This document shows positions 36,459 through 45,613 of a stretch of DNA of 64,000 nt, piece after piece. Position 1 is the first letter of the stretch, and the number at the start of each line of letters is the position of its first letter. The stretch is from Sphingobacterium sp. N143 (GTDB taxonomy: Bacteria; Bacteroidota; Bacteroidia; Sphingobacteriales; Sphingobacteriaceae), in NCBI RefSeq assembly GCF_030325625.1, contig NZ_JACAIS010000007.1, positions 186,001-250,000 of the forward strand, in the 5' to 3' direction. Under the pieces are notes generated by a model. It searched no databases and was not told the origin of the DNA. It saw nothing but the letters and a program-made list of their open reading frames with translations. A program made the translations under genes and the position numbers.

Positions 36459-36546
36459 ATCCGAATGAGGTCCGGACCAGGTCCGAATGAGGTCCCTATA
36501 AAGTCCCTATTAAATATAAGTAAGATCCCTAGTTGATCCCTTGTCT
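36459..36546. repeat. Degenerate tandem repeat with an 11-bp period
   Basis: Eight units of exactly 11 bases can be read without gaps: ATCCGAATGAG, GTCCGGACCAG, GTCCGAATGAG, GTCCCTATAAA, GTCCCTATTAA, ATATAAGTAAG, ATCCCTAGTTG, ATCCCTTGTCT. The shared core is RTCCS at the unit start; unit 6 has lost it. TCCGAATGAGGTCC occurs twice exactly. The stretch lies in the non-coding gap between the PUL terminator and the WYL regulator, in no open gene. The remainder of 36218-36709 shows nothing else I can name. Confidence 0.75.
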
Positions 36547-36696
36547 TATACTTAAAGGAGTCGATAGGATTTTGCCGACCTTAACTATCTTGGTCTTATG
36601 TGTTGTTGCATTCTATGATTTATTGGGATCGTGATTTTTTTTGTTTGTTATGATTGCTTTAATCAATATCATTTCGTTAAAAATTGGAATAACTTG

Positions 36697-36704
36697 TACC
36701 TTTA
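36697..36704 (+). promoter_or_regulatory. Candidate -7 box of the WYL regulator, close to its start codon
   Basis: TACCTTTA (7 of 8 to TAnnTTTG) ends five bases before the ATG at 36710, with TTTC 21 bases upstream of it. If used, the mRNA would be leaderless. Confidence 0.4.
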
Positions 36705-36709
36705 TCCCT

Positions 36710-37663
36710 ATGACCGATATTCAGAAAAGATTTGACCGTATACTTGCGATTTATATGCACCTGCAGGCAAAGCCTGTGGTGACAGCCGCTGCGCTGGCGG
36801 AAAAATATGAAGTAAGCCTACGGACAATCTATCGGGATATCCGCTCCCTGATGCAGGCTGGAATACCTATTTACGGCGAAGCGGGAAATGGGTATTCACT
36901 GGTTGACGGTTATAAAATGCCACCCCTGCAATTTAGCCGGGAGGAGGCACTGAGTTTTGTCGCTGCGGAGAAATTGGTCGAAAAGTATACCGACAGGAAT
37001 CTTGCTCACCATTTTACCACGGCGATGCTAAAAATGAAGGCTATTTTAAGAGGAAACGAAAAGGAACAGGTTGCGTTGGTAGGCGATAATTTTTTGGTGC
37101 GGGGAGGACGACATCAATTCAATGAAAAGTTAACCCACGGAACGCATACACTTATTGAAAGCATTGCCGCAAAAAAATGTGTGGAAATTTATTATTCCAA
37201 ACCCTCGGATAAAACCCCTGAAAAACGGGAGATCGAAGCCGTTGGTATTTTTGTGGAAAGTAAGTTTTGGTATGTCCTTGCTTTTTGTAAACTCCGAAGG
37301 GACTACAGGCAATTTCGTCTGGACCGGATCAGCAATATCCGGATACTCGCTGACGATTTTGGAAAAGACCATCCTGAACTGTCGTTTTTTCTGAATAAAA
37401 AGCACGAAATGCCAACAACCAAGGTGGTGGTTCAGGTAGATAGGGAGATGGCGCGATATATGGAATGGGACCGCCATTATTTTGGCTTTCAGCGCGAAGT
37501 GGTTGCGGACACCTTTGTCGAAATGCATTTTGAATGTATAAATATGGAGAATGGATTTGCGCGTTGGTACCTAATGTTTGCAGATAGAAGTAAAATTATC
37601 GAGCCAGAATCGTTGAAAAGAACAGTAAAACGATTGCTTTCATCCTCTTTGGAGCAGATTTAA
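36710..37663 (+). CDS. WYL-domain transcriptional regulator (YafY/DeoR-like)
   Basis: A 317-residue regulator. The start at 36710 (MTDIQKRFDRILAIYMHLQ) gives the usual N-terminus. A winged helix-turn-helix follows (about 22-60; VSLRTIYRDIRSLMQAGIPI), with the typical EAGNGYSLVDGYKMPPLQFS wing. The WYL region (about 140-215) shows EIEAVGIFVESKFWYVLAFC and RQFRLDRISNIRIL. A C-terminal domain (about 230-310) has QREVVADTFVEMHFECIN. WYL regulators of this kind often sit beside DinB-like genes, as here. An earlier in-frame start 23 codons upstream overlaps the promoter region and is rejected. Ligand unknown. Confidence 0.88.
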   Translation: MTDIQKRFDRILAIYMHLQAKPVVTAAALAEKYEVSLRTIYRDIRSLMQAGIPIYGEAGNGYSLVDGYKMPPLQFSREEALSFVAAEKLVEKYTDRNLAHHFTTAMLKMKAILRGNEKEQVALVGDNFLVRGGRHQFNEKLTHGTHTLIESIAAKKCVEIYYSKPSDKTPEKREIEAVGIFVESKFWYVLAFCKLRRDYRQFRLDRISNIRILADDFGKDHPELSFFLNKKHEMPTTKVVVQVDREMARYMEWDRHYFGFQREVVADTFVEMHFECINMENGFARWYLMFADRSKIIEPESLKRTVKRLLSSSLEQI

Positions 37664-37768
37664 TCTGAGCATAATGCAGTCAGCTCTTCTCCTGGAAAGA
37701 AACTGTCGGACAAAGATACCTGTCGGGTACTTCTCATGAACCCAAACAAGTATCTAGTTGTTGTAATA

Positions 37769-38239
37769 TTAGCCCCTCTCCCAGAAAAATGGAGGTTGTA
37801 TACCAAGTAGGCGAAGATAGACAAAGCCTTGGCCCCGATGATGGATTTCATTATCTATAAAATAAAGGATGCTTTGAATGATTGGTGATTTAAACTGTCC
37901 AAATAGATTGAATTCTTCTACGAAGCGTTCTTCAGAAATCTTGTTAAATAACTCTGTAATCTGTGGAGTAGCTTCGTCCCAAGCCTGTAACAATTGAGTT
38001 TTGGTTGAATAATTCAAATTTTCATTAAGTTCTCCAATTTTGTTGCTGACGATTTCTTGAAGACCAGGAACAGCAATCCCCAATAGTTCTTTAACCATAT
38101 CAGCAAAAGGACGCATGCCTTCTACTTTATAATTGAACAATTCTTGTTCGGGGAATTTTTCAATAGTTTGTCTTGTTAAATTTCGGTGGCCTAACCAGTG
38201 TTCAAGTAATTCGTTTCTGGAAATGATCGCTGTGTTCAT
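37769..38239 (-). CDS. DinB family protein (four-helix-bundle, putative metal-dependent)
   Basis: A 156-residue helical protein. The C-terminal block YFIDNEIHHRGQGFVYLRLL is the family hallmark, with two His residues as likely metal ligands; a third could be His18 in LLEHWLGHR. DinB-like proteins are related to thiol-transfer and bacillithiol transferases and are often stress-induced, but the reaction is not known here. It is convergent with the WYL regulator, 105 bases away, a pairing seen in other Bacteroidota and suggestive of a regulatory link. No signal peptide. Confidence 0.82.
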   Translation of the reverse strand: MNTAIISRNELLEHWLGHRNLTRQTIEKFPEQELFNYKVEGMRPFADMVKELLGIAVPGLQEIVSNKIGELNENLNYSTKTQLLQAWDEATPQITELFNKISEERFVEEFNLFGQFKSPIIQSILYFIDNEIHHRGQGFVYLRLLGIQPPFFWERG

Positions 38240-38456
38240 GATTATGGTATTTATAAGTTGAAAAATTTACATCGCCCCATGCAATGTATGATAATCCAAA
38301 ATTAAGGCGGGGTTATGACAACAGTATGGCAGTAGTTGGGGTGAGTTGAAAAAAAATATTAGGTGCTTTTGCAGAGAAATAAACCGGGCGGGAGGAAGGT
38401 AAGAAATGGAACCGTACACGGGGTCGTAAGAAAATAAAAAATAATTCACTTATTAT

Positions 38457-38487
38457 TTGACAGTTATAAAAATGTTTGTAACTTTGC
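38457..38487 (+). promoter_or_regulatory. Promoter of the rplC-led ribosomal protein operon
   Basis: A perfect Bacteroidota promoter: TTTG at 38457-38460, a 19-base spacer, TAACTTTG at 38480-38487. Transcription should begin near 38493, about 70 bases before rplC. Confidence 0.88.
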
Positions 38488-38509
38488 AATCCCTTAATGG
38501 GGATAGTAT

Positions 38510-38541
38510 GTCTTGAGCGAAGCCCTACTGCTTCGAAGGAC
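38510..38541 (+). promoter_or_regulatory. Structured leader upstream of rplC
   Basis: A two-part hairpin in the leader: outer stem GTCTT (38510-38514) with AAGGAC (38536-38541), inner stem CGAAGC (38518-38523) with GCTTCG (38530-38535), loop CCTACT. It lies 22 bases before the start codon and could be an autogenous r-protein site; this is inference. Confidence 0.5.
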
Positions 38542-38563
38542 TTTTAATTAATTAATTTACAAC

Positions 38564-39181
38564 ATGTCAGGTATTATTGGAAAAAAAGTAGGAATGACAA
38601 GCCTGTTTAACGCTGAAGGGAAAAATATTCCTTGTACAGTGATTCAGGCTGGGCCGTGCGTGGTTACGCAGATACGTACGGAAGAAAAGGACGGCTACTC
38701 GGCAATTCAACTTGGTTTCGATGAGGCTAAGGAGAAAAATACGACAGCTCCTTTAAAAGGGCATTTTGCGAAAGCAAACACAACGCCTAAGCGTAAGTTG
38801 GTAGAGTTTAAAACTTTCCCGGATGCAAAACAACTTGGTGACGTAGTTGACGTTACACTTTTCGAAGAAGGCGAATACGTAGATGTAGTCGGTACTTCAA
38901 AAGGTAAAGGTTTCCAAGGGGTAATGAAACGTCATGGATTTGGTGGTGTAGGTGGTGCGACTCACGGTCAGCACAACAGGTTACGTGCTCCAGGTTCATT
39001 AGGTGCTTCATCATGGCCTTCACGCGTATTCAAAGGTATGCGCATGGCTGGTCGTACAGGTGGTGACAGAGTTAAAGTTCAAAACTTACAGGTGTTGAAA
39101 GTTTACGCTGAGCAAAACCTTATCGTTGTTAGTGGTTCCATTCCAGGAGCTAAAGGTTCTTATGTAATCGTAGACAAATAG
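38564..39181 (+). CDS. rplC: 50S ribosomal protein L3
   Basis: Binds 23S rRNA domain VI near the peptidyl-transferase centre. The 205-residue protein starts [15 protein letters not shown] and has the central loop [20 protein letters not shown] that reaches the active centre, with [19 protein letters not shown] after it. It is the first gene of this cluster; rpsJ (S10), which usually precedes it, is absent, and an unrelated DinB gene lies upstream. It has its own promoter and a structured leader. rplD starts 5 bases after the stop. Confidence 0.98.
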   Translation: MSGIIGKKVGMTSLFNAEGKNIPCTVIQAGPCVVTQIRTEEKDGYSAIQLGFDEAKEKNTTAPLKGHFAKANTTPKRKLVEFKTFPDAKQLGDVVDVTLFEEGEYVDVVGTSKGKGFQGVMKRHGFGGVGGATHGQHNRLRAPGSLGASSWPSRVFKGMRMAGRTGGDRVKVQNLQVLKVYAEQNLIVVSGSIPGAKGSYVIVDK

Positions 39182-39186
39182 TAGAG

Positions 39187-39816
39187 ATGGAAGTTAAAGT
39201 TTTAAATTTATCAGGTAAAGAAACAGGTGCCAAGGTGCAACTTCCTGAGTCGGTATTTGGGTTAGAGCCTAACGATCACGCGATCTATTTGGATGTGAAA
39301 CAATACTTAGCGAACCAACGCCAAGGAACTCACAAATCTAAACAACGTAACGAAATCGCGGGTTCTACTCGTAAATTACACAAACAAAAAGGTACTGGTG
39401 GTGCTCGTGCGGGCTCTATCAAATCTCCATTGTTTAATGGTGGTGGTCGTATATTCGGTCCTCAACCTCGTGACTACTCGTTCAAATTGAATAAAAAATT
39501 GAAGCAAGTAGCACGTAAATCAGCGTTGTCTTACAAAGCTCAAGATAACAATGTAGTTGTTTTGGATGCAGTTCAATTTGATTCTTGCAAAACAAAAAAT
39601 TACATTGCTTTAGTAAACGCGTTGAACATTGCTGATGAGAAAACCTTATTGGTTTTGCCAGCATATGATAAAAATGTTTATTTATCAAGCAGAAACTTGA
39701 AAAAAGCAAAAGTTATTGTTGCTTCGGATTTAAATACATATGATGTATTGAACGCAACGAAATTATTGTTGACTACAGATTCTGTTAAAACTTTGGAGGA
39801 AGCATTAGCTAAGTAA
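39187..39816 (+). CDS. rplD: 50S ribosomal protein L4
   Basis: A 209-residue L4. The extended loop that lines the exit tunnel is present ([25 protein letters not shown]). In E. coli L4 is the autogenous repressor of the S10 operon, so it is a candidate ligand for the leader before rplC. Tightly packed between rplC and rplW (1-base gap). Confidence 0.98.
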   Translation: MEVKVLNLSGKETGAKVQLPESVFGLEPNDHAIYLDVKQYLANQRQGTHKSKQRNEIAGSTRKLHKQKGTGGARAGSIKSPLFNGGGRIFGPQPRDYSFKLNKKLKQVARKSALSYKAQDNNVVVLDAVQFDSCKTKNYIALVNALNIADEKTLLVLPAYDKNVYLSSRNLKKAKVIVASDLNTYDVLNATKLLLTTDSVKTLEEALAK

Positions 39817-39817
39817 T

Positions 39818-40108
39818 ATGGAAATTATCAAAAAACCTATCTTGACTGAGAAAGCTTCTATCTTAACGGAAAAATTAAACCGTTATGCTTTCAAAGTAGA
39901 TCACAGAGCAAACAAAATCCAGATTAAATCAGCTGTTGAAGCTATGTTCGGTGTGACAGTTCTTGCTGTAAACACTGCAGTTGTAGCAGGTAAAGCGAAA
40001 AGCCGTTACACAAAAGCAGGTTTCGTATCTGGTAGAGCTCCTAAGTATAAAAAAGCTATCATTACGATTAAAGATGGCGAAACTATTGACTTTTACAGTA
40101 CTATATAA
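39818..40108 (+). CDS. rplW: 50S ribosomal protein L23
   Basis: A 96-residue L23 at the tunnel exit, docking site for trigger factor and signal recognition particle. Starts MEIIKKPILTEKASILTEK and contains the VNTAVVAGKAKSR loop. Length is normal; it is followed by rplB after 6 bases. Confidence 0.97.
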   Translation: MEIIKKPILTEKASILTEKLNRYAFKVDHRANKIQIKSAVEAMFGVTVLAVNTAVVAGKAKSRYTKAGFVSGRAPKYKKAIITIKDGETIDFYSTI

Positions 40109-40114
40109 TTAAAA

Positions 40115-40942
40115 ATGGCAGTTAAAAGATTCAAACCGGTTACCCCTGGTACTCGTTTCAGAATAGGCGCAGATTATTCTGATGTTACTACAAACGTTCC
40201 TGAAAAATCGTTGGTAGTAAAAATCAACAAGAAATCAGGTGGTCGTAATAACTCCGGTAAAATGACTATGCGTTATCTCGGTGGGGGACATAAAAAAGTA
40301 TACCGATTAATTGATTTCAAACGCGATAAAAAAGATATCCCTGCAAAAGTAGCTACTATCGAGTACGATCCAAATCGTACTGCTCGTATTGCCTTGTTGC
40401 ACTACGCTGATGGTGAAAAACGCTACATCATTGCTCCAGCTGGTTTACAAGTTGGTCAAACTGTAGTTGCAGGTGATAAAGTTGCCCCAGAAGTTGGTAA
40501 TACATTACCATTAGCAAACATTCCATTGGGTTCTATCATCCATAACATTGAATTAAATCCTGGTCAAGGTGGTTCAATTGCTCGTTCGGCTGGTACTTAT
40601 GCGCAATTGTCTGCTCGTGATGGTAAATATGCCATCATCAAATTGCCATCAGGCGAAACACGTATGATCTTATTGACTTGTGTTGCTACAATTGGTTCAG
40701 TATCGAACCATGAAAGATCTAACCAAGTGTTAGGTAAAGCAGGTCGCAAACGTTGGTTAGGTCGTCGTCCAAGAGTTCGTGGTGTTGCGATGAACCCAGT
40801 AGATCACCCAATGGGTGGTGGTGAAGGCCGTACTTCAGGAGGTCACCCACGCTCACGTACAGGTGTATTGGCTAAAGGCTTCAAAACACGTTACAAGAAG
40901 AAAACATCGAATCGTTACATCATTGAGAGAAGGAAAAAATAA
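40115..40942 (+). CDS. rplB: 50S ribosomal protein L2
   Basis: A 275-residue L2, needed for subunit joining and the peptidyl-transferase centre. The C-terminal signature [19 protein letters not shown] holds the conserved His. The stop codon overlaps the rpsS start by one base (TAATG), so the two are translationally coupled. Confidence 0.98.
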   Translation: MAVKRFKPVTPGTRFRIGADYSDVTTNVPEKSLVVKINKKSGGRNNSGKMTMRYLGGGHKKVYRLIDFKRDKKDIPAKVATIEYDPNRTARIALLHYADGEKRYIIAPAGLQVGQTVVAGDKVAPEVGNTLPLANIPLGSIIHNIELNPGQGGSIARSAGTYAQLSARDGKYAIIKLPSGETRMILLTCVATIGSVSNHERSNQVLGKAGRKRWLGRRPRVRGVAMNPVDHPMGGGEGRTSGGHPRSRTGVLAKGFKTRYKKKTSNRYIIERRKK

Positions 40943-41208
40943 TGGCTCGTTCAATTAAAAAAGGTCCTTATATCGATCACAACTTAGAAAGAAAAGTTCT
41001 TTCTATGAATGAAACTAACAAAAAGTCAGTTATCAAAACATGGTCTCGTAGATCAATGATTTCACCTGATTTTGTTGGCCATACCTTCGCAGTGCACAAC
41101 GGGAATAAATTTATCCCTGTTTATGTAACAGAAAATATGGTAGGTCACAAGCTTGGTGAATTCGCGCCTACGCGTACATTCAGAGGCCACGCAGAAAAGA
41201 AAAAATAA
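40942..41208 (+). CDS. rpsS: 30S ribosomal protein S19
   Basis: An 88-residue S19 in the 30S head, contacting S13. The block [20 protein letters not shown] and [16 protein letters not shown] are the family signature. Start overlaps the rplB stop. Confidence 0.98.
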   Translation: MARSIKKGPYIDHNLERKVLSMNETNKKSVIKTWSRRSMISPDFVGHTFAVHNGNKFIPVYVTENMVGHKLGEFAPTRTFRGHAEKKK

Positions 41209-41214
41209 TAGGTA

Positions 41215-41649
41215 ATGGAAGCAACAAAAAAACTTAAAAAGTCTGTCTTAATTAGACAACGCAAAGAGCAAGAGAAAGCTCAACAAGGAGGAGCTTCGGA
41301 TGCCAAATTATTAAACTGCCCTACTTCGCCTCGTAAGATGCGTTTGGTGGTAGACTTAATTCGTGGTGAGCGTGTTGAGAATGCATTATACATTCTTAAA
41401 CACTCAAGCAAAGAAGCTGCTGCTCGTGTAGAAAAATTATTATTATCTGCAATCAAAAACTGGGAAGCCAAAAACGAAGGTAAATCAGTGGAAGAAAGCG
41501 AACTATATGTGAAAGAAGTATCAGTAGGTGGTGGTCGTCAATTGAAAAGATTACGCCCAGCTCCACAAGGTCGTGGATATAGAGTTCGTAAACGTTCAAA
41601 TCACGTTACGTTGGTAGTTGATAGCAAATTAAACGTTGAACAAAACTAA
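41215..41649 (+). CDS. rplV: 50S ribosomal protein L22 with N-terminal extension
   Basis: A 144-residue L22; E. coli L22 is 110. The first 25 or so residues (Lys/Gln/Glu-rich, [19 protein letters not shown]) are extra, before the usual [19 protein letters not shown]. The tunnel-lining loop [20 protein letters not shown] is intact. The only start with family sense is ATG 41215, 6 bases after rpsS. Confidence 0.96.
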   Translation: MEATKKLKKSVLIRQRKEQEKAQQGGASDAKLLNCPTSPRKMRLVVDLIRGERVENALYILKHSSKEAAARVEKLLLSAIKNWEAKNEGKSVEESELYVKEVSVGGGRQLKRLRPAPQGRGYRVRKRSNHVTLVVDSKLNVEQN

Positions 41650-41660
41650 TTTATTGAGAA

Positions 41661-42446
41661 ATGGGACAAAAAGCAAATCCAATAGGTAGCAGATTAGGAA
41701 TCATCAAAGGTTGGGATTCTAACTGGTTCGGAGGTAAAAACTATTCCGATAAATTAGTTGAAGACGAAAAAATCAGAAAATATCTTTCTGTTCGTATTGC
41801 AAAAGGTGGTGTAGCTAAAGTTGTTATCGAAAGAACTTTAAAACGTATCACTGTCACAATTCATACTGCTCGTCCAGGTATCGTTATCGGAAAAGGTGGT
41901 CAAGAAGTTGACAAGATCAAAGAAGAGTTGAAAAAATTGACTAAAAAGGATGTTCAAATCAACATTTTCGAGATCAAACGCCCTGAGTTAGATGCTAAGT
42001 TAGTAGCTGAAGGTGTCGCTAAACAATTAGAGGCGCGTATTTCATTCCGTCGTGCAATGAAAACTTCAATCGCTTCTACCATGCGTATGGGTGCAGAAGG
42101 TATCAAAATCATGTGTTCTGGTCGTTTAGGTGGTGCTGAAATGGCGCGTACTGAACAATACAAAGAAGGAAGAACTCCTTTACACACATTGCGTGCTGAT
42201 ATCGACTACGCTTTAGCTGAAGCATTGACTACATATGGTAAAATTGGTATCAAAGTTTGGATCTGTAAAGGTGAGGTTTACGGTAAACGTGACTTATCTC
42301 CAAACATTGGTCAAGCATCAGGTGTGAAATCACGTGGTAACCACGAAGGTGGTGGCGATCGTCGTGACAACCGTAAAGGTGGTCGTGGTGGAAACAACCG
42401 CGGTGGAAACAACCGTGGCGGAAACCGCGCTCCAAAAAAAGATTAA
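41661..42446 (+). CDS. rpsC: 30S ribosomal protein S3 with Gly/Arg/Asn-rich tail
   Basis: A 261-residue S3 at the mRNA entry site. It has the KH domain ([20 protein letters not shown]) and the C-terminal S3 domain with [19 protein letters not shown]. After the conserved core ends near residue 210 it carries a basic low-complexity tail with a GGNNR repeat, built from 15-base DNA repeats at 42387-42428. The tail is probably flexible and RNA-binding. Confidence 0.97.
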   Translation: MGQKANPIGSRLGIIKGWDSNWFGGKNYSDKLVEDEKIRKYLSVRIAKGGVAKVVIERTLKRITVTIHTARPGIVIGKGGQEVDKIKEELKKLTKKDVQINIFEIKRPELDAKLVAEGVAKQLEARISFRRAMKTSIASTMRMGAEGIKIMCSGRLGGAEMARTEQYKEGRTPLHTLRADIDYALAEALTTYGKIGIKVWICKGEVYGKRDLSPNIGQASGVKSRGNHEGGGDRRDNRKGGRGGNNRGGNNRGGNRAPKKD

Positions 42447-42508
42447 TAGAGTTTATTTAGATTACAACAAAAACCTGCTGAAAAAGCAGATTTAAAAAGT
42501 ATACGAAC

Positions 42509-42931
42509 ATGTTACAGCCAAAAAGAACGAAGTTCAGAAAGATGCAGAAAGGCCGCATGAAAGGTAACGCTTCTCGTGGAGCGGAGTTAGCTTTCGGTTC
42601 TTTCGGTATCAAAACAATGGAGCAAGCATGGATCACTAGCCGTCAAATCGAGGCAGCTCGTATTGCGGTTACACGTTATATGAAACGTGAAGGTCAAGTT
42701 TGGATTCGTATTTTCCCTGACAAACCTGTTACGAAAAAACCTGCAGAGGTACGTATGGGTAAAGGTAAGGGTGCTCCAGAATACTGGGTAGCAGTAGTAC
42801 GCCCAGGCCGTATGTTATTTGAAGCAGAAGGTGTGCCTTTGGAAATTGCCAAAGAAGCTTTACGCCTTGCCGCTCAAAAACTTCCGGTTCAAACTAAGTT
42901 TGTGATTCGTAGAGACTACGTTGAAGCATAA
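42509..42931 (+). CDS. rplP: 50S ribosomal protein L16
   Basis: A 140-residue L16 near the A-site tRNA elbow. Starts [19 protein letters not shown] and has the signature [20 protein letters not shown]. The short gap after rpsC contains a small hairpin (CTGCT-GAAAA-AGCAG). Confidence 0.98.
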   Translation: MLQPKRTKFRKMQKGRMKGNASRGAELAFGSFGIKTMEQAWITSRQIEAARIAVTRYMKREGQVWIRIFPDKPVTKKPAEVRMGKGKGAPEYWVAVVRPGRMLFEAEGVPLEIAKEALRLAAQKLPVQTKFVIRRDYVEA

Positions 42932-42956
42932 AAATCTTGGTAATGTCATCATTTAG

Positions 42957-42981
42957 GCGTTAGGGCCGTTACCCCTAACGC
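42957..42981 (+). other. Intercistronic hairpin before rpmC
   Basis: GCGTTAGGG (42957-42965) and CCCTAACGC (42973-42981) form a perfect 9-bp stem with loop CCGTTAC; flanking TCATCATTT and AAACGGATGA can extend the pairing. It lies in the unusually long 92-base gap between rplP and rpmC and may be a processing or r-protein binding site. Confidence 0.55.
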
Positions 42982-43023
42982 TATATATAAACGGATGATA
43001 ACCCAAATAACAACTGAAAAAAC

Positions 43024-43242
43024 ATGAAAAATTCAGAAATTTTAGAATTATCTAATGAGGACTTAGCAGCTCGTCTTGCAGAGGAGAAAGCAGCCCTTAC
43101 AAAATTGAAATTTGCACATGCTGTTTCAGCTATTGAGAACCCTAACGTGATCAAAGCAGCTCGCAGAACTATCGCTCGTATCAATACAGAGATCAGTGCA
43201 CGCAAAGCTGCAGCTAAAAATGAAACAGCCTCTGAGGCGTAA
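43024..43242 (+). CDS. rpmC: 50S ribosomal protein L29
   Basis: A 72-residue coiled-coil protein near the tunnel exit. Starts [20 protein letters not shown] and has the [19 protein letters not shown] signature block. Preceded by a structured gap; rpsQ begins 13 bases later. Confidence 0.96.
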   Translation: MKNSEILELSNEDLAARLAEEKAALTKLKFAHAVSAIENPNVIKAARRTIARINTEISARKAAAKNETASEA

Positions 43243-43255
43243 AATTAAAGTCGAA

Positions 43256-43510
43256 ATGGAAAGAAATTTAAGAAAAACAAGAATCGGCTTAGTAGTTAGC
43301 AACAAAATGGACAAGTCTATTGTGGTAAGTGTGGAACGTAAAGTGAAACACCCTATCTATGGTAAGTTCGTTAAAAAAACTACTAAATTTAAAGCTCATG
43401 ACGAAACTAATACCTGCGGTATCGGCGATACGGTATTAATCATGGAAACTCGTCCGCTGAGTAAAACAAAAAACTGGAGATTAGTTGAAATTATAGAAAG
43501 AGCTAAATAA
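43256..43510 (+). CDS. rpsQ: 30S ribosomal protein S17
   Basis: An 84-residue S17 that binds 16S rRNA early in assembly. The start at 43256 ([20 protein letters not shown]) fits the family; an in-frame ATG at 43196 lies inside rpmC and is rejected. The signature [20 protein letters not shown] is present. Confidence 0.97.
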   Translation: MERNLRKTRIGLVVSNKMDKSIVVSVERKVKHPIYGKFVKKTTKFKAHDETNTCGIGDTVLIMETRPLSKTKNWRLVEIIERAK

Positions 43511-43511
43511 C

Positions 43512-43880
43512 ATGGTACAACAAGAATCAAGACTTAATGTAGCTGACAATAGCGGTGCTAAAGAAGTTTTAGTAATCCGTGTATTGGGCGGTACGCGCAA
43601 GCGTTATGCATCAATCGGAGATAAGATTGTTGTATCGGTGAAAAGCGCTATGCCTTCAGGAAACGTGAAAAAAGGTTCCGTTTCTAAAGCAGTGGTGGTA
43701 AGAACGAAAAAAGAAATCCGTCGTAAAGATGGTTCTTATATCCGTTTTGATGATAACGCCGCTGTATTATTAAATAATAATGATGAGCCACGTGGCTCAC
43801 GTATCTTTGGCCCTGTTGCCAGAGAATTGCGTGAGAAACAGTTCATGAAAATTGTATCATTAGCACCGGAGGTTTTATAA
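43512..43880 (+). CDS. rplN: 50S ribosomal protein L14
   Basis: A 122-residue L14 at the subunit interface. It has [20 protein letters not shown] at the start and the GTRIFGPVA-like [15 protein letters not shown] near the end. One-base gap after rpsQ. Confidence 0.98.
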   Translation: MVQQESRLNVADNSGAKEVLVIRVLGGTRKRYASIGDKIVVSVKSAMPSGNVKKGSVSKAVVVRTKKEIRRKDGSYIRFDDNAAVLLNNNDEPRGSRIFGPVARELREKQFMKIVSLAPEVL

Positions 43881-43882
43881 TT

Positions 43883-44227
43883 ATGGCACAGAAAACAAAA
43901 ACAACTACGCACAAAATCAAAATTAAAAAAGGTGATTTAGTGAAAGTTATCGCTGGTAACTCTAAAGGTGTTCAAGGAAAAGTATTGACTGTTTTAGTGG
44001 ATAAAAATAGAGCTATCGTTGAAGGCGCTAACATCGTAAAAAAACACACTAAACCAAGTGCAGCTAATCCTAATGGTGGTATCATTGAGAAAGAAGCTGG
44101 TATTCACATCTCTAATTTAGCTGTTATCGATCCTAAAACAGGTGAAACTACACGTGTAGGACGTAAGTTAAATGCAGATGGTAAATTAGTTCGTTACGCT
44201 AAAAAATCAGGGGAGGAAATTAAATAA
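43883..44227 (+). CDS. rplX: 50S ribosomal protein L24
   Basis: A 114-residue L24, assembly initiator of the large subunit. KOW motif in [20 protein letters not shown]. Its stop overlaps the rplE start by one base (TAATG). Confidence 0.97.
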   Translation: MAQKTKTTTHKIKIKKGDLVKVIAGNSKGVQGKVLTVLVDKNRAIVEGANIVKKHTKPSAANPNGGIIEKEAGIHISNLAVIDPKTGETTRVGRKLNADGKLVRYAKKSGEEIK

Positions 44228-44796
44228 TGACTTACGTACCAAGATTAAAAGTGAAATATGCGGAGGAAATCCGTAAAGCACTTCAAGAAAAATTTCAGTA
44301 TAAAAGTGTTATGCAAGTTCCTAAACTTGAGAAAATTGTTGTTTCACAAGGCGTAGGAGCTGCTACAGCTGATAAAAAATTAATCGATAATGCTATCGCT
44401 GAATTGACTTTAATCACAGGTCAACAAGCCGTTGCTACAAAATCGAAAAAGGATATTTCAAACTTCAAATTGCGTAAAGGTATGCCAGTTGGTGCACGTG
44501 TTACTTTACGTGACAACAACATGTTTGAATTCTTGGATCGTTTGGTGGCAGTATCGCTTCCACGTATTCGTGACTTCCGCGGTATCAACGATAAAGGTTT
44601 CGATGGTCATGGTAACTATAACTTAGGTATCACTGAACAAATCATTTTCCCTGAGATCAACATTGACAAAATCAATAAGATTCAAGGTATGGATATCACT
44701 TTTGTGACTTCTGCAAAGAATGATGTTGAAGCTTTAGAATTGTTGAAGCAATTCGGTTTACCATTTAAAAATCAAAATACTAATAACAATGGCTAA
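44227..44796 (+). CDS. rplE: 50S ribosomal protein L5
   Basis: A 189-residue L5, binding 5S rRNA and the P-site tRNA. The block [21 protein letters not shown] and the DFRGI segment are typical. Overlaps rpsN by 8 bases, suggesting coupled translation. Confidence 0.98.
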   Translation: MTYVPRLKVKYAEEIRKALQEKFQYKSVMQVPKLEKIVVSQGVGAATADKKLIDNAIAELTLITGQQAVATKSKKDISNFKLRKGMPVGARVTLRDNNMFEFLDRLVAVSLPRIRDFRGINDKGFDGHGNYNLGITEQIIFPEINIDKINKIQGMDITFVTSAKNDVEALELLKQFGLPFKNQNTNNNG

Positions 44797-45058
44797 AGAA
44801 GGATTAAAAGCACGCGAAGTAAAACGCGCTAAATTGGTAGCTAAATATGCGGCAAAACGTGCAGAATTAAAAGCTGCTGGCGATTACGTTGCGTTAGATA
44901 AATTACCTAAAAATGCTTCTCCAGTACGTTTACACAACCGTTGTAAATTGACTGGCCGTCCTAAAGGATATATGCGTCAATTTGGTATCTCCCGTGTAAC
45001 TTTCCGTGAGATGGCTTTAGATGGCAAGATCCCAGGGGTGAAAAAAGCTTCTTGGTAA
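44789..45058 (+). CDS. rpsN: 30S ribosomal protein S14, zinc-independent form
   Basis: An 89-residue S14 of the long type. [20 protein letters not shown] contains a single Cys, so the CxxC zinc ribbon of the short form is absent. The ATG lies inside the end of rplE. Confidence 0.97.
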   Translation: MAKEGLKAREVKRAKLVAKYAAKRAELKAAGDYVALDKLPKNASPVRLHNRCKLTGRPKGYMRQFGISRVTFREMALDGKIPGVKKASW

Positions 45059-45081
45059 TTAAAAAAAAATACTTAATTTTG
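45051..45081 (+). promoter_or_regulatory. Internal promoter before rpsH
   Basis: CTTG at 45051-45054, a 19-base spacer and a perfect TAATTTTG at 45074-45081. Transcription would start near 45087, inside the following hairpin. Confidence 0.55.
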
Positions 45082-45116
45082 CCCGGGCAATTCAACTGAG
45101 GATTGCCGGGGTTTTT
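45082..45116 (+). terminator. Terminator-like hairpin between rpsN and rpsH
   Basis: CCCGGGCAAT (45082-45091) pairs with ATTGCCGGGG (45102-45111), 9 of 10 positions, loop TCAACTGAGG, followed by five Ts. Inside a ribosomal operon it would reduce or condition read-through from upstream genes. Confidence 0.65.
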
Positions 45117-45135
45117 GCATTTTAAATTTTTAACA

Positions 45136-45178
45136 GATAGCAGGTCCCATACCAATGGTTGGGAGGGAAACCGCTGTC
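45136..45178 (+). promoter_or_regulatory. Structured leader directly before rpsH
   Basis: GATAGCAGGT (45136-45145) pairs with ACCGCTGTC (45170-45178), nine pairs (one G-U) around a single bulged A. Inside it CCCA (45146-45149) can pair with TGGG (45160-45163), or CCAA with TTGG. The structure ends 15 bases before the rpsH ATG, where it could mask ribosome entry; S8 or another r-protein is a possible ligand. Confidence 0.5.
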
Positions 45179-45193
45179 ACAATTTCATATATA

Positions 45194-45592
45194 ATGACTA
45201 CAGATCCAATTGCGGATTACCTTACACGAGTAAGGAATGCCATCAAGGCCAACCACAGGGTTGTTGAAATTCCTGCATCGAACCTAAAAAAAGAAATCAC
45301 TAAAGTTCTTTTTGATAAAGGTTACATTGCTAATTACAAATTCGATGAGAATGGCGTACAGGGTACGATCAAAATCGCATTGAAATATAATCCAATTAGC
45401 AAAATTCCGGCTATTCGTACGTTGACACGTGTGAGTAAACCTGGTTTAAGAAAGTATGCAAGCGTTGATACTATGCCTCGTGTTTTGAATGGTTTAGGTA
45501 TTGCTATCTTGTCAACATCTAAAGGTGTAATGACAGATAAAGAAGCTAGACTTCAAAATGTTGGTGGTGAAGTTTTATGTTACGTTTATTAA
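45194..45592 (+). CDS. rpsH: 30S ribosomal protein S8
   Basis: A 132-residue S8, central to 30S assembly and, in E. coli, repressor of the spc operon. Starts MTTDPIADYLTRVRNAIKAN. The C-terminal GIAILSTSKGVMTDKEAR is the signature. An upstream in-frame ATG (45155) lies in the structured leader and adds 13 non-family residues, so it is rejected. Confidence 0.98.
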   Translation: MTTDPIADYLTRVRNAIKANHRVVEIPASNLKKEITKVLFDKGYIANYKFDENGVQGTIKIALKYNPISKIPAIRTLTRVSKPGLRKYASVDTMPRVLNGLGIAILSTSKGVMTDKEARLQNVGGEVLCYVY

Positions 45593-45613
45593 TCTAGGTA
45601 AAAGCACAAAGAA

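Noticed and set aside
37130..37528. Minus-strand frame of 132 codons within the WYL regulator
   Set aside because: Shadow of the real gene, which carries recognisable DNA-binding and WYL blocks.
45155..45193. Extra 13-residue N-terminus for rpsH
   Set aside because: It falls in the structured leader and is not part of the S8 family sequence.
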